Assembly: GCA_039026295.1 (NCBI GenBank)
Contig: JBCCMP010000001.1
Location: 1 to 64,000 of the forward strand
From: Thermohalobaculum sp039026295
GTDB lineage: Bacteria; Pseudomonadota; Alphaproteobacteria; Rhodobacterales; Rhodobacteraceae
Length of the DNA stretch: 64,000 nt
Direction of reading: 5' to 3'
Part shown: piece by piece, positions 23,568 to 32,270 of the stretch
Layout: every line of letters begins with the position of its first letter
How positions within the stretch are numbered: position 1 is the stretch's first letter
The notes under the pieces: generated by a model
Database searches by the model: none
Seen by the model: only the letters and a program-made list of their open reading frames with translations
Told to the model about the DNA's origin: nothing
Position numbers and translations under genes: made by a program

Positions 23568-26500
23568 ATGAACGCGTCCTCGTCCAGATCGTGCAGATCC
23601 GTTCGACGCAGCGTCAGAACATCCGTTTCCGAAAAAGCAAACTCGACATCCCGGCCATTCTGGACGGCGAGCGCCGTGAGATCCGCGAACGTTTCAACGC
23701 CCTCGTAACGGATTTCGATCTTGTCGCCGGGAATGGTCCACCAGAGGAAGTGGTAGCCTTCTTCGAAGTCCTTGATGGTGTCCAGACCGCTGGAATAGAC
23801 GAACGTGTCCCGTCCCCAGCCGCCCTTCAGCACATCGTCGCCAAGACCGCCATCCAGCCGGTCCCGGCCCCAGCCACCCTTCAGATTGTCATTGCCGGCC
23901 CCGCCATCCAGGTCGTCATTGCCGCCGCCGCCGCGCAGCTGGTCGTCACCGGCGTTGCCCAGCAGCTCGTCATGGCCGAACCCGCCGCGCACCACGTCAT
24001 TGCCGCCGCCGCCGGAAATCAGATCGTCCCCGAAAAGGCCATGGATGTGGTCGTCATCGGCCCCGCCCCGCACGAAGTCATCGCGGAACGTGGTCTTCAG
24101 ATCGCCCGAGGCGACGGGCACCTCGGCCACCGTGAAGTTGAAGGTGCTGGTGTCGCCCGCGTCGATCCCGGCATAGCTCTCGCCATCCAGTCCTTTGAAC
24201 GCGCCCTCGTCGATTTCGACCGCATAACGCGCATCCGGGTCGAGATTGGAGGGCGGCGTCACGGTGACCGTTTGCCCGTCGATCTGAACCAGACGATGGT
24301 CGGCAGCGTCGATCTGCGTCACCTCGCCGGTGTCGCGGTTGACCAGCCGCAGCGCGCCGTCACCGGCCTTGACTTCTTCGGTGAAGGTCAGGACCAGCGC
24401 GGCATCGTTCGAGACGTCCCGATCATTATCGGCGGGCGTCGCCGACAGCAGCCAGGGTGCGATGTCGCCGCCGATCTCGACTTCGGCCGGGAAATAGACC
24501 GTCTCGCCGTTGCTGTCGAAGCCAAGGCGGCCGTCACCGTTGATGCCGAAGCTGAAGATGCTGCCATCCGCTGCCCGGGCGATCAGGGCATTCGGCCCGG
24601 ACTGGATTTCCACGATGTCAGGATCATCGAGGCCTGCGATTTTGACCGGGAAGAAGCTGAAGTCGCTTTCTGTCGCCGGGTCGCCGTCCAGTCCTCCGGT
24701 GGGTCCTTCATCGTTCGGCCCCCACAGATAGACATCGCCGTCCCCGGTCAGGGCCGCGCCCCAGCGGGCGCCGCCCTTGACGTCGATCACCCCGGGTGGC
24801 AGCGCCGTCAGTTCGATCGGGACAAGCACATCTGCGGTGTCGGGGTCGAATGTTCCGTCGCCCTGATCGGCCCCCTGCAGCAATTGGCCAAAGCGCGACT
24901 CGCCCCAGCCATAGACGCGGCCGTCCGAGGTCACGGCATACGAGGTGTTGGTATCCGCCGTGATCGCGACGATGTCGCCGGGCAGGCCCGCGGCGAGAAC
25001 CGGAGAAAGCACGCGCGTCATCGTGGAGCCATCCGCCTCCAACCCGTCCGGCGAGCCCAACTGTCCGTCGCGGTTCGAGCCGAAGCCGTAGACCTGGCCA
25101 TCCGCCGTCAGGACCAGCGTGTAGGACGTCCCGCTGGAAAGCGCGACGACGGTCTCGTCCGAAAGCGCCTCGACCAGCGTGGGGACCAGCCGCTCGTCCC
25201 GGTCGCCCAGGCCCAGTTGTCCGTTGGTGTTGAAGCCCCACGCATAAAGCGCGCCGGTGTCCGAGATCGCATAAGAGACCCCGTTCCCGTTTTCGATCGC
25301 GACGATATTCACGTCGTCCAGCGCCGGGATCTTGACCGGCGCGGTCCGCACATCCTCGTCGCCCAATCCCAGCGAGCCGCGATTGTTGAAGCCCCAGGCA
25401 AAGACATCTCCGGCATCGGTCAGGAAGGTCGAATGAAGCTGTCCGGCAGAGACCGATATGATCGTATCGCTGAAACCGTCAGGCAATGTCACGGCGCGGG
25501 GCTGCTCGATGTTGAAACCCTCGACCCCGTTTCCAAGCTGACCGAAGAAGTTCGCGCCAGAGGCGAACAGCGTGTTCTCGTCTGTGTCCAGGAACAACGA
25601 GAACTGGTTGCCGGAACTGATGAGGCTGGGTTCTGGCAGGGGAGCGCCTTCATAGAACGCGACGGCGCGTGGTCGGTCGATGGGATCGCCCAGATCCTCG
25701 GATGCCGCGACGATGGTCTCGTTTGCATCAATGTAGTCGCCGTCGCCGTTCAGGTCCTTCAGCAGCAGCACGCTGCTGTCCGAAGTCAGCGTGATCCGCC
25801 CATCCTCGTCCGCCGCGATAGAGAAGGAGACGAAGGTCTGCAGGGCCGCTGGCAGAACGCTGGCGTTCCAGATCTCCTGCGCCTCACCCGCGTCATCGAT
25901 CGAACCTGAACCATCAAGATCGGTGAGTTTCCAGATCGCCGCCGGACCCGGGTTGGCGATTCCGGTCTGCACAAAGACCGAACCGTCCACCGCGACGGCA
26001 TTGCCGAAATCGACCGGTACACCGAAGGTGTTGGTGTCGGCGATGAAAATCGTGACTTCGTCCGCCGTGATTGCGCCGCTGCCGTCCAGATCCGCGATCC
26101 GCAGCACCACATTTGCTTCGCCGCCTGCCGTATCGCTGACATAGGCGACATCGCCGTCGAAGCTGATATCGAAGGCGGAGGACGTGGGAATGACCGCAGC
26201 GAGATCCAGCCAGATGCGGGATTCACCTGCGTCCTCGGCATCGCCGTCGCCGTTCAGGTCCTCGGTCCGGTAGATGGCATCCGTGGGCTCTGATCCCGTG
26301 CCCGCATTCACGATATAGATCGCGCCGTCGCCGCCTTCATGAACCCCGTTCGGTGTCGGCAGCGTGAAGCCTTCGGCGTTGGCATCGGAAAACCAAACAA
26401 CGGCCTCGCCCGCATCCTGCGCGTCGCCATCACCGTTGCCATCGACCAACCGATATACGGCATCGCTGGTCCCGTCGCCGACATAGACCGCCTTGTCCGA

Positions 26501-26695
26501 AGCCTGATGGACGTTGAACACATTGTTGGTGGGGCTTGCCAGACCAGAGGCATTGGACCCGTCGAAGAAGACCGTCAGTTCACCGGCGTCCTGACTGTCA
26601 CCGTCACCGTTCACATCCTGCAACAGCAGGACCTGATCCGTTCGCTGATCGCCCAGCAAGACACCTTGAATTGTTCGTGAAGTAATGCGCCCCAT
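23558..26695 (-). CDS. Large secreted-type RCC1/Ig-like/RTX calcium-binding protein
   Basis: A 1045-residue acidic protein. Residues ~1-355 are repeats with calcium-type loops such as DVNGDGDSQDAGE and DLNGDGDAEDAGE. Residues ~357-735 are RCC1-like propeller repeats (SAGQLHSTFLTDAGDVFAWG, SSGTSYTLVLTADGQVYGFGS). Residues ~750-860 form a SbsA/Big_5 Ig-like domain (ATPADNDRDVSNDAALVLTF). Residues ~873-970 are RTX nonapeptides (GGGGNDVVRGGFGHDELLG). It lacks a Sec signal, and the RTX block with an aspartate-rich end fits type I secretion, but no T1SS genes are in the window. It lies downstream of the pilus-like cluster. Its role is unknown; adhesion or calcium-dependent surface binding is plausible. 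Confidence 0.85.
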   Translation of the reverse strand: MGRITSRTIQGVLLGDQRTDQVLLLQDVNGDGDSQDAGELTVFFDGSNASGLASPTNNVFNVHQASDKAVYVGDGTSDAVYRLVDGNGDGDAQDAGEAVVWFSDANAEGFTLPTPNGVHEGGDGAIYIVNAGTGSEPTDAIYRTEDLNGDGDAEDAGESRIWLDLAAVIPTSSAFDISFDGDVAYVSDTAGGEANVVLRIADLDGSGAITADEVTIFIADTNTFGVPVDFGNAVAVDGSVFVQTGIANPGPAAIWKLTDLDGSGSIDDAGEAQEIWNASVLPAALQTFVSFSIAADEDGRITLTSDSSVLLLKDLNGDGDYIDANETIVAASEDLGDPIDRPRAVAFYEGAPLPEPSLISSGNQFSLFLDTDENTLFASGANFFGQLGNGVEGFNIEQPRAVTLPDGFSDTIISVSAGQLHSTFLTDAGDVFAWGFNNRGSLGLGDEDVRTAPVKIPALDDVNIVAIENGNGVSYAISDTGALYAWGFNTNGQLGLGDRDERLVPTLVEALSDETVVALSSGTSYTLVLTADGQVYGFGSNRDGQLGSPDGLEADGSTMTRVLSPVLAAGLPGDIVAITADTNTSYAVTSDGRVYGWGESRFGQLLQGADQGDGTFDPDTADVLVPIELTALPPGVIDVKGGARWGAALTGDGDVYLWGPNDEGPTGGLDGDPATESDFSFFPVKIAGLDDPDIVEIQSGPNALIARAADGSIFSFGINGDGRLGFDSNGETVYFPAEVEIGGDIAPWLLSATPADNDRDVSNDAALVLTFTEEVKAGDGALRLVNRDTGEVTQIDAADHRLVQIDGQTVTVTPPSNLDPDARYAVEIDEGAFKGLDGESYAGIDAGDTSTFNFTVAEVPVASGDLKTTFRDDFVRGGADDDHIHGLFGDDLISGGGGNDVVRGGFGHDELLGNAGDDQLRGGGGNDDLDGGAGNDNLKGGWGRDRLDGGLGDDVLKGGWGRDTFVYSSGLDTIKDFEEGYHFLWWTIPGDKIEIRYEGVETFADLTALAVQNGRDVEFAFSETDVLTLRRTDLHDLDEDAFMFA

Positions 26696-26935
26696 GGCCC
26701 GCTCCCGTTCTGAGTGACGTTAGCTTGCGATGGCGCTTGCTATCTTTGATTGTGCGTTGGTGCCTGAGCTTGGCGGCTTTGTAAACTTTGATGGGGTGAT
26801 TTTTGGCGAGAAGCCGGTATTCAATTTTGTCACGGTTTGCCCGCATCAGCGGCAGCCGGGCCGGACCGCAGAAGCGGTGCTTCAGCGTCAGGCAAAGCCG
26901 ACGTCAATCGCGCAGGCTTCGGATGCAGACCTGCC

Positions 26936-27658
26936 TCAGCCCGGCGAGATGCCAAGACGAAGACTGCCCAGGACAACCATAAGGCCGATCGCGATCCCGG
27001 GGCCGAAAGGCGTCCGGGACTGCCCGGACCACGCCGCCGCGCCGGCGGCGGCCATGGAAACGATCGTGACCAGAACAGCGGTCAGCGCGACAAACGGCAG
27101 ATAGGCCCAGCCAACAATCAGGCCCGACACCGCAAAGAGCTTGACATCGCCCAGACCCAGACCCTCGCGGCCGCGCAGGACCGCGTACCCGCGCGAAAGT
27201 GTCCAGAATGCAGCGCCACCTGCGGCGAGGCCGATCATGGCGTCACGCGGTGCGGGTCCCCCGCCCGTGACCACCATTAAAATACCCAGAAGCCCCAGCG
27301 CTCCTACCAGTAGATCCGGCAGAACCTGAGCCCGCAAATCAGCGCGTGCGGCCGCCGCGGCGATCAGGCACATGCAGGTGAACATCGCCGCCATTGGAAC
27401 GCCGCCCGCCCCGTAGCCGAGCAATGCCGCCGCAAACGAGAACGCCAGCCGCCATGGCAAGGCCGCCGGCTCGGGATAAGACGGTGCCTCGGGCGCTTCG
27501 GGTGCGTCGATCCCCTGGGTCTCAAGCCATTCCAGCGACGACGCCTGCCAGGCCGCATCTATGCGGCCGACAAGCCGCTTTGCCGCCCAGTGCGCAAGCG
27601 GATGACCGAGGAACACGGCCAGACCGGAGGCCGCGGCCAGAACCTCGGCCGGGATCAT
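26936..27658 (-). CDS. Type IV prepilin peptidase (PilD/GspO-like)
   Basis: A 240-residue polytopic aspartic protease of the A24 family that cleaves prepilin leaders. The two catalytic aspartates are visible in AARADLRAQVLPDLLVG and in GLGLGDVKLFAVSGLIVGW (the GxGDxK motif). It has about seven hydrophobic segments. The N-terminal region is short and lacks the CxxC methylase motifs of enterobacterial PilD, so it may only cleave. Its ATG overlaps the stop of the PilC/GspF gene (ATGA). It would process the three prepilins encoded at the head of this operon. Confidence 0.88.
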   Translation of the reverse strand: MIPAEVLAAASGLAVFLGHPLAHWAAKRLVGRIDAAWQASSLEWLETQGIDAPEAPEAPSYPEPAALPWRLAFSFAAALLGYGAGGVPMAAMFTCMCLIAAAAARADLRAQVLPDLLVGALGLLGILMVVTGGGPAPRDAMIGLAAGGAAFWTLSRGYAVLRGREGLGLGDVKLFAVSGLIVGWAYLPFVALTAVLVTIVSMAAAGAAAWSGQSRTPFGPGIAIGLMVVLGSLRLGISPG

Positions 27659-28875
27659 CGGATGGAGTTATAGGCGCCGATCACGGTCAGCATGAGGGAC
27701 AGGTAGATGATGCCGACCACGAGCGCGACAAAGATTGTCATCGCCGGCACCAGCGTATTGATCAGAACCGATATGCGCGTCTCGACCTCGTCCGCATAGA
27801 ACCTGCCGATCCTGTCCAGCACCTCGTCCAGGCCGCCGCTGAGCTCGCTGATCGATACCATGTGAGTTACCAGCTTTGGCACGATCCCGGAGCCCAGCGA
27901 GGTCGAGATCCGTTGCCCGGTCAGGACGCTGTCCGCCGCTTCCAGATAACGGTGCCGATAGGCATGGTTCTGCGTCACATCCGCCATGACCTTCAACGTA
28001 TCGACCGGGCGCAGACCGGACTGGACCAGAAGCGTGCCAATCCCGCCTAGGCGCGACATCTCTCCCAGGCGGATCGTCGGTCCGAACAGCGGCAATGACA
28101 GGATGATCCGATCCAGAACCCGCCGCCCTTTCGGCGTCGTGTAGGCGACAAGAAGTCCGAATGTCAGGGCCGCCAGGCCGCCGCTGATCCACAGGCCATA
28201 GTCCAGCATGAACTCGGTGATGTCGATCAGGATCTGCATCGTCCAGTGAATGTCACTGCCGTTGCGCGACAGGAATTCTGACAGGCGGGGCACCAGCCAA
28301 AGCTGGATACCCGTCAGCACCAGAAGCGCCACGATCAGGGTGATCAGCGGCAGGACCATCGCGCGCACGACCGTGTTGCGCAATTCGGTCGTCCGCTCCA
28401 GCGACACGGCAATCTTGTTCAGAACCTGCGCCAGCGTCCCGCTCCGCTCGCCCGCCTGAATGAGCGCGGGCACGAAAGCGGGGAAGAGCTTGCCCTCGGA
28501 TTTCAGCGCTTCGCTGAAGGAAAGCCCGCGGTCGATCCCGTCGACCATCCGGTTGATCGACCGCGCAAGGCCATCGCGTTCGACCAGACCGGCGCACGTG
28601 TCCAGCGCCTTGCGGACCCGGTGACCGGAATCGATCATCAGCGCCATCTGGCGGAACAGGAACTGTTTGTCGCGGGGTCTGGTCCACAGGAAACGGCTTG
28701 GCGATCTGAGCGCGAGCTGGCTGAAGTCACCGCCGGCTTTGCCCAGCTCCAGCGACAGAGGCATCAGTGAACGCTCGCGAAGCTGGCGTCTGGCATCGGT
28801 CAGATCGGCGGCATCCAGCGCGCCCTTCATCTCTTTGCCGTCGCCGTTCAGCGCAATGTAGGCAAACTGCGGCAT
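27655..28875 (-). CDS. Inner-membrane platform protein PilC/GspF
   Basis: A 406-residue polytopic assembly protein with the duplicated T2SSF domain. Copy one: FLFRQMALMIDSGHRVRKALD, SFSEALKSEGKLFPAFVPALIQAGERSGTLAQVLNKI in parts; copy two: LGGIGTLLVQSGLRPVDTLK, VPKLVTHMVSISELSGGLDEVLDRIGRFY in parts. It has three main transmembrane helices (VLPLITLIVALLVLTGIQLWL, WISGGLAALTFGLLVAY, MTIFVALVVGIIYLSLMLTVI). It connects the ATPases to pilin assembly. The ATG shares one base with the PilB stop (TGATG). The N terminus (MPQFAYIALNGDGKEMKGAL) is the usual one for this family. Confidence 0.92.
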   Translation of the reverse strand: MPQFAYIALNGDGKEMKGALDAADLTDARRQLRERSLMPLSLELGKAGGDFSQLALRSPSRFLWTRPRDKQFLFRQMALMIDSGHRVRKALDTCAGLVERDGLARSINRMVDGIDRGLSFSEALKSEGKLFPAFVPALIQAGERSGTLAQVLNKIAVSLERTTELRNTVVRAMVLPLITLIVALLVLTGIQLWLVPRLSEFLSRNGSDIHWTMQILIDITEFMLDYGLWISGGLAALTFGLLVAYTTPKGRRVLDRIILSLPLFGPTIRLGEMSRLGGIGTLLVQSGLRPVDTLKVMADVTQNHAYRHRYLEAADSVLTGQRISTSLGSGIVPKLVTHMVSISELSGGLDEVLDRIGRFYADEVETRISVLINTLVPAMTIFVALVVGIIYLSLMLTVIGAYNSIR

Positions 28876-30488
28876 CAGTGATCAAGCCCCAACCCGAAGC
28901 GACGCGCTTCCGTGAAATCGGTTACCCCTTCGGCCACCTTGCGCGCAAGGTCCGCCAGCAGGGAATGATACCGGGTCGCCTGCCGCAGCAGCTCGATCTC
29001 GCCCGCGCCGTTCGAGATCATCTCGCGCAGGTGGCTGTCCAGCCAGAGAGCTTCGAAAACCCCGGTCCGCCCCCGGTATCCGGTCCCCATGCACGCCGGG
29101 CAGCCCTGCGGCCCGTAGACGATGTCCGCCTGTTGGCCGTTCACGTTCAACAGCGCAGCCTCGGCCTCGGTTGGCCGCTGCGGCGTCTTGCACCGATCGC
29201 AGAGGCACCGCACCAGCCGCTGGGCGATGATGCCCTCGACGCTGCTGGAAATCTGATAGTTTCCGACCCCAAGATCCAGCAGCCGGGTCACGGCACCAAC
29301 GGCGTTGTTGGTGTGGAGGGTCGAGAACACGAGGTGCCCGGTCTGCGACGCTTTCAAAGCAATGTCAGCGGTTTCCGTGTCGCGGATTTCACCGATGAGA
29401 ATGACGTCGGGATCCTGCCTGAGGATCGAGCGGAGTGCCCCGGCGAAGCCCACTTTGACCGAGACCTGAACCTGGGCCGTGGACTGCACGATCTGTTCGA
29501 TCGGGTCTTCGACCGTCATCACGTTCAGCGACTGGCGGTCCAACTCTCTCAGAGCCGCATAAAGCGTCGTGGATTTGCCCGAGCCCGTCGGACCGGTGAC
29601 CAGGATAACCCCGTGCGGCCGGTGTATCGCACCATCGACTTCTTCCAGAATCTGTTCCGGCAGGCCGAGCGCCTGAAGGTTCAGGTGCTCGCTCGCCATG
29701 CCCAGAAGGCGCATGGTGATCCGCTCGCCCCATTTCACCGGCAGGCAAGAGACCCGGATTTCGACACGGCCCTTGAACAGCTCTCCCAGTTCATAGTCGA
29801 ACGCCCCGTCCTGCGGGGCGCGGTTCTCGGCGATGTCCAGATCAGCCAGCACCTTGATGCGGTTCATCACGGCATCGCGTTCCGACAGCCTGAGATCGCG
29901 GCGCCAGTCCTGCAGACGGCCATCGACCCTCAGACGCACACGGCAGCGCCGTTCTCCCGGCTCCAGATGGATGTCCGATGCGTTGGCCAGCAGCGCGTCC
30001 GAAATGATCTCCTCGACCAGAGAGACGGCGCCTTCCGCCTCGATCTCGGCCCCGGATTCTCCCAGCGCACGGTCGATGGCACCTGCAAGGGCGTCCGGGT
30101 GCGCAAGGGCGGGGATCACATCGACCCCGAAGGAGCGGGCCGCCTGATCGATCGTTCCGGTGTCGTCGGGGTTGGACAGGGCCAGAATGACACGGCCTTC
30201 GGCATCGCGCAGCGGCAGGCACTGACGGCGCGCGGCAAACCCCGCAGGCAGGCGTTCAAGATCCTCCTCTGCGGGAGCCAGCGCGCGGGGCGACAGGAAA
30301 AGCAGCCCCCTCTGCTCTGCCGCAGCCTGCCACATCGCCGGTACCGGTATCCGTCCGAAGCGCGAGACAGCATCGACCAGATGCAGGCGCTGGCGCCGCG
30401 CTTCCCGCCGGATATCCTCGACCTGCTCGGCCGCAATCAGTCCGGTGGCGACGGCCGCGCCCACAAGATCCTGCTCGCTCAGTGCCAT
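28875..30488 (-). CDS. Assembly ATPase PilB/GspE
   Basis: A 537-residue hexameric secretion ATPase. The N-terminal MshEN/T2SSE_N-type domain (about 1-140) is followed by SDIHLEPGERRCRVRLRVDGRLQ (N2 domain), Walker A GPTGSGKST, Asp box EDPIEQIV, Walker B RQDPDVILIGEIRD, His box STLHTNNAVGA, and a four-cysteine zinc site (CLCDRCK ... CPACMGTGYRGR). These mark an extension ATPase as opposed to the PilT retraction type encoded next to it. It overlaps gspF/pilC by one base and lies 11 bases after the PilT-like gene. Confidence 0.93.
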   Translation of the reverse strand: MALSEQDLVGAAVATGLIAAEQVEDIRREARRQRLHLVDAVSRFGRIPVPAMWQAAAEQRGLLFLSPRALAPAEEDLERLPAGFAARRQCLPLRDAEGRVILALSNPDDTGTIDQAARSFGVDVIPALAHPDALAGAIDRALGESGAEIEAEGAVSLVEEIISDALLANASDIHLEPGERRCRVRLRVDGRLQDWRRDLRLSERDAVMNRIKVLADLDIAENRAPQDGAFDYELGELFKGRVEIRVSCLPVKWGERITMRLLGMASEHLNLQALGLPEQILEEVDGAIHRPHGVILVTGPTGSGKSTTLYAALRELDRQSLNVMTVEDPIEQIVQSTAQVQVSVKVGFAGALRSILRQDPDVILIGEIRDTETADIALKASQTGHLVFSTLHTNNAVGAVTRLLDLGVGNYQISSSVEGIIAQRLVRCLCDRCKTPQRPTEAEAALLNVNGQQADIVYGPQGCPACMGTGYRGRTGVFEALWLDSHLREMISNGAGEIELLRQATRYHSLLADLARKVAEGVTDFTEARRFGLGLDH

Positions 30489-30501
30489 GCCTTCGATGCC
30501 C

Positions 30502-31590
30502 CTATTGCAGCAGCCGTGCCAGGGCGTCCGGGTCCTGGCAGCGTTCTTCCGCGGTCTGGGATGTGATCATCCGCTCGCGCACCAGGATGGCCAGGGACTG
30601 CTCCAGTGTCCGCATGCCCAGCGACCGTCCCGTCTCGACCGCTGAATAGAGCTGATCGAACTTGTTCGATGCGATCAGGTGGCGCACCGCGGTGGTAATG
30701 AACATCAGCTCGACCGCAGGAACCCGGCCGTCACCGGTCACGTTGGGCAGAAGATGCTGCGCCATCACGGCGCGCAGGGACTGGCTGACCCTGAGGCGCA
30801 CCGAATCCTGCTCGTTCGCCGGGAAGGCGCCGACCAGACGCCGGACGGCACCGACAACATCGCCAGTGTGCAGGGTCGAAAAGACGATATGCCCCGTTTC
30901 GGCGGCCGTAAGCGCTGCCCGCATCGTGTCCACATCCCGCATCTCGCCGACCAGAATGACGTCGGGGTCCTCTCGCAGGCCAGAGCGGATGGCCGAGGCG
31001 AAGTCGGTGGCATCGCTGTTCAGTTCGCGCTGACGTACCAGACAACCCTGATCCATGTGCAGGTATTCGACCGGGTCCTCGATCGTGAGGATATGCTGAG
31101 CAGTGTTCAGGTTGATCGCATTGATGATCGACGCGAGCGTCGTCGACTTTCCCGAACCGGTCGCGCCGCAGACCAGCACCAGACCATTCTGATAGGTGGT
31201 GAAACGTTCGACCTCCGCCGGCAGGTTCAGTGCCGCAATCGATGAAAAGTCTGCACCCAGATGCCGCACGACCATGGCATCGCCGCGCCGGTGCTGAAAG
31301 ACGTTCACGCGGAACCTCTGATGATTGCAAGAGATCCCGAAATCCACGGCTTTCCATCGCTGGAAGGCCTCGCCGTCAAATGCTTCCCCCAGTGCAGTGA
31401 CTTCGCGCTCGAACCAGTCAGGGGGTGTCGGTGCCGCTCCGCGCACCCGTCGGATGCGGCCGTGAAGCCGGATGGCCGGCTGAGTATCCGTCGCCAGATG
31501 CAGGTCCGAGCCCCCCTGTTCGACCAGATACCCCAGCAGGCCGGGCAGGCTCTGCTCCGGCGCAGCCGCGGGTTCGGGAAGGGTGCTCAC
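30502..31590 (-). CDS. Retraction ATPase PilT-like
   Basis: A 362-residue PilT/PilU-family ATPase. Features: GGSDLHLATDTQPAIRLHGR start domain, Walker A GATGSGKST, Asp box EDPVEYLH, Walker B EDPDVILVGEMRD, His box STLHTGDVVGA, and GMRTLEQSLAILVRERMI in place of the usual PilT C-terminal motif. It lacks the zinc-binding cysteines of PilB. T2SSs lack PilT, so its presence argues for a retractable pilus. The GTG start at 31590 is the last copy of an 11-bp tandem array (31579-31623) that joins it to the PilO-like gene; GTG copies upstream are out of frame and run into TGA after four codons. Confidence 0.9.
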   Translation of the reverse strand: MSTLPEPAAAPEQSLPGLLGYLVEQGGSDLHLATDTQPAIRLHGRIRRVRGAAPTPPDWFEREVTALGEAFDGEAFQRWKAVDFGISCNHQRFRVNVFQHRRGDAMVVRHLGADFSSIAALNLPAEVERFTTYQNGLVLVCGATGSGKSTTLASIINAINLNTAQHILTIEDPVEYLHMDQGCLVRQRELNSDATDFASAIRSGLREDPDVILVGEMRDVDTMRAALTAAETGHIVFSTLHTGDVVGAVRRLVGAFPANEQDSVRLRVSQSLRAVMAQHLLPNVTGDGRVPAVELMFITTAVRHLIASNKFDQLYSAVETGRSLGMRTLEQSLAILVRERMITSQTAEERCQDPDALARLLQ

Positions 31591-31623
31591 AAGGTGCTCA
31601 CAAGGTGCTCACAAGATGCTCAC
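31579..31623 (-). repeat. 11-bp tandem array over the pilO-like/pilT junction
   Basis: Plus-strand units are AAGATGCTCAC, AAGGTGCTCAC, AAGGTGCTCAC and AAGGGTGCTCAC. On the minus strand each unit supplies GTGAGC. The copy at 31623 carries the TGA stop of the PilO-like gene inside GTGA; the copy at 31590 provides the pilT GTG start. In between, each GTG opens a frame GTG AGC ACC TTG TGA whose stop overlaps the next GTG. Confidence 0.95.
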
Positions 31624-32270
31624 AGGGCCAGTTCCAGCGTCGCTGTCAGCTCAGGCGTTGCCACGACGGATTCGGGGTCGGTGTCGAATTCCGGCGCTGA
31701 CAGGGAAAACCGCACGATTGCCACGTTCTTTGAAAGCTTCGACAGTCCGGCGATGAACTTTGACAGGCGCCCGAAGTCGGATACGGCAACCAGCGACATC
31801 ACCGGCCGGTGAAATTCGTTGTCTGTCACGGTTTTCAGGTAACTGGCACTGTCCGCCAGTTCCGTGTCCCTGAGATCGCCAAACTTAAGAAGCGAGACGC
31901 CGGACCATTCCGCCAGATGCGTGACCTCCAGACGCAGGCGCTTCAGGTCGTCGACTGTTTCCAGCGACGCGAACTTTTCATCCCCGGCGGACACACGCCG
32001 CAGCAGCGCGTCGCGCCGTTCTTTCACGTCCGCAAGGTCAGCCTCCAGATCACGCTGACTGACCGCCGGGGGTTCGGGCGCCGCTGTCCGCGCCTCGATC
32101 CTGTTGAGCTTGCGGTTGATCATGTTCTCGGCATGCTGCAGTTCGGACCGGCTGTCCCCATAGAACAGAAAAACGTAAGGACAGATGATCAGCAGACAGA
32201 TGATGACCGTATAAAGATCCTTGTCCCGTTCGGTCAGCTTCGAGCTGTTCTTTTTCGCAGCGCTGCTCAT
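31620..32270 (-). CDS. PilO/GspM-like inner-membrane platform protein
   Basis: A 216-residue bitopic protein: cytoplasmic N terminus (MSSAAKKNSSKLTERDKDLY), one transmembrane helix (TVIICLLIICPYVFLFYG), a coiled coil (SELQHAENMINRKLNRIEART; RDLEADLADVKERRDALLRRV) and a periplasmic alpha/beta domain (RLRLEVTHLAEWSGVSLLKF, PVMSLVAVSDFGRLSKFIAG). This is the layout of PilO and GspM, which bridge the platform to PilP/secretin. It starts within the stop of the PilM/N-like gene (ATGA). Family assignment rests on topology and place, since sequence conservation is low. Confidence 0.72.
   Translation of the reverse strand: MSSAAKKNSSKLTERDKDLYTVIICLLIICPYVFLFYGDSRSELQHAENMINRKLNRIEARTAAPEPPAVSQRDLEADLADVKERRDALLRRVSAGDEKFASLETVDDLKRLRLEVTHLAEWSGVSLLKFGDLRDTELADSASYLKTVTDNEFHRPVMSLVAVSDFGRLSKFIAGLSKLSKNVAIVRFSLSAPEFDTDPESVVATPELTATLELAL

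Noticed and set aside
26696..26935. Small basic minus-strand frame (26846-26604) upstream of the RTX gene
   Set aside because: It overlaps the start of the RTX gene in another frame; the A/T-richer region is better explained as the RTX promoter.
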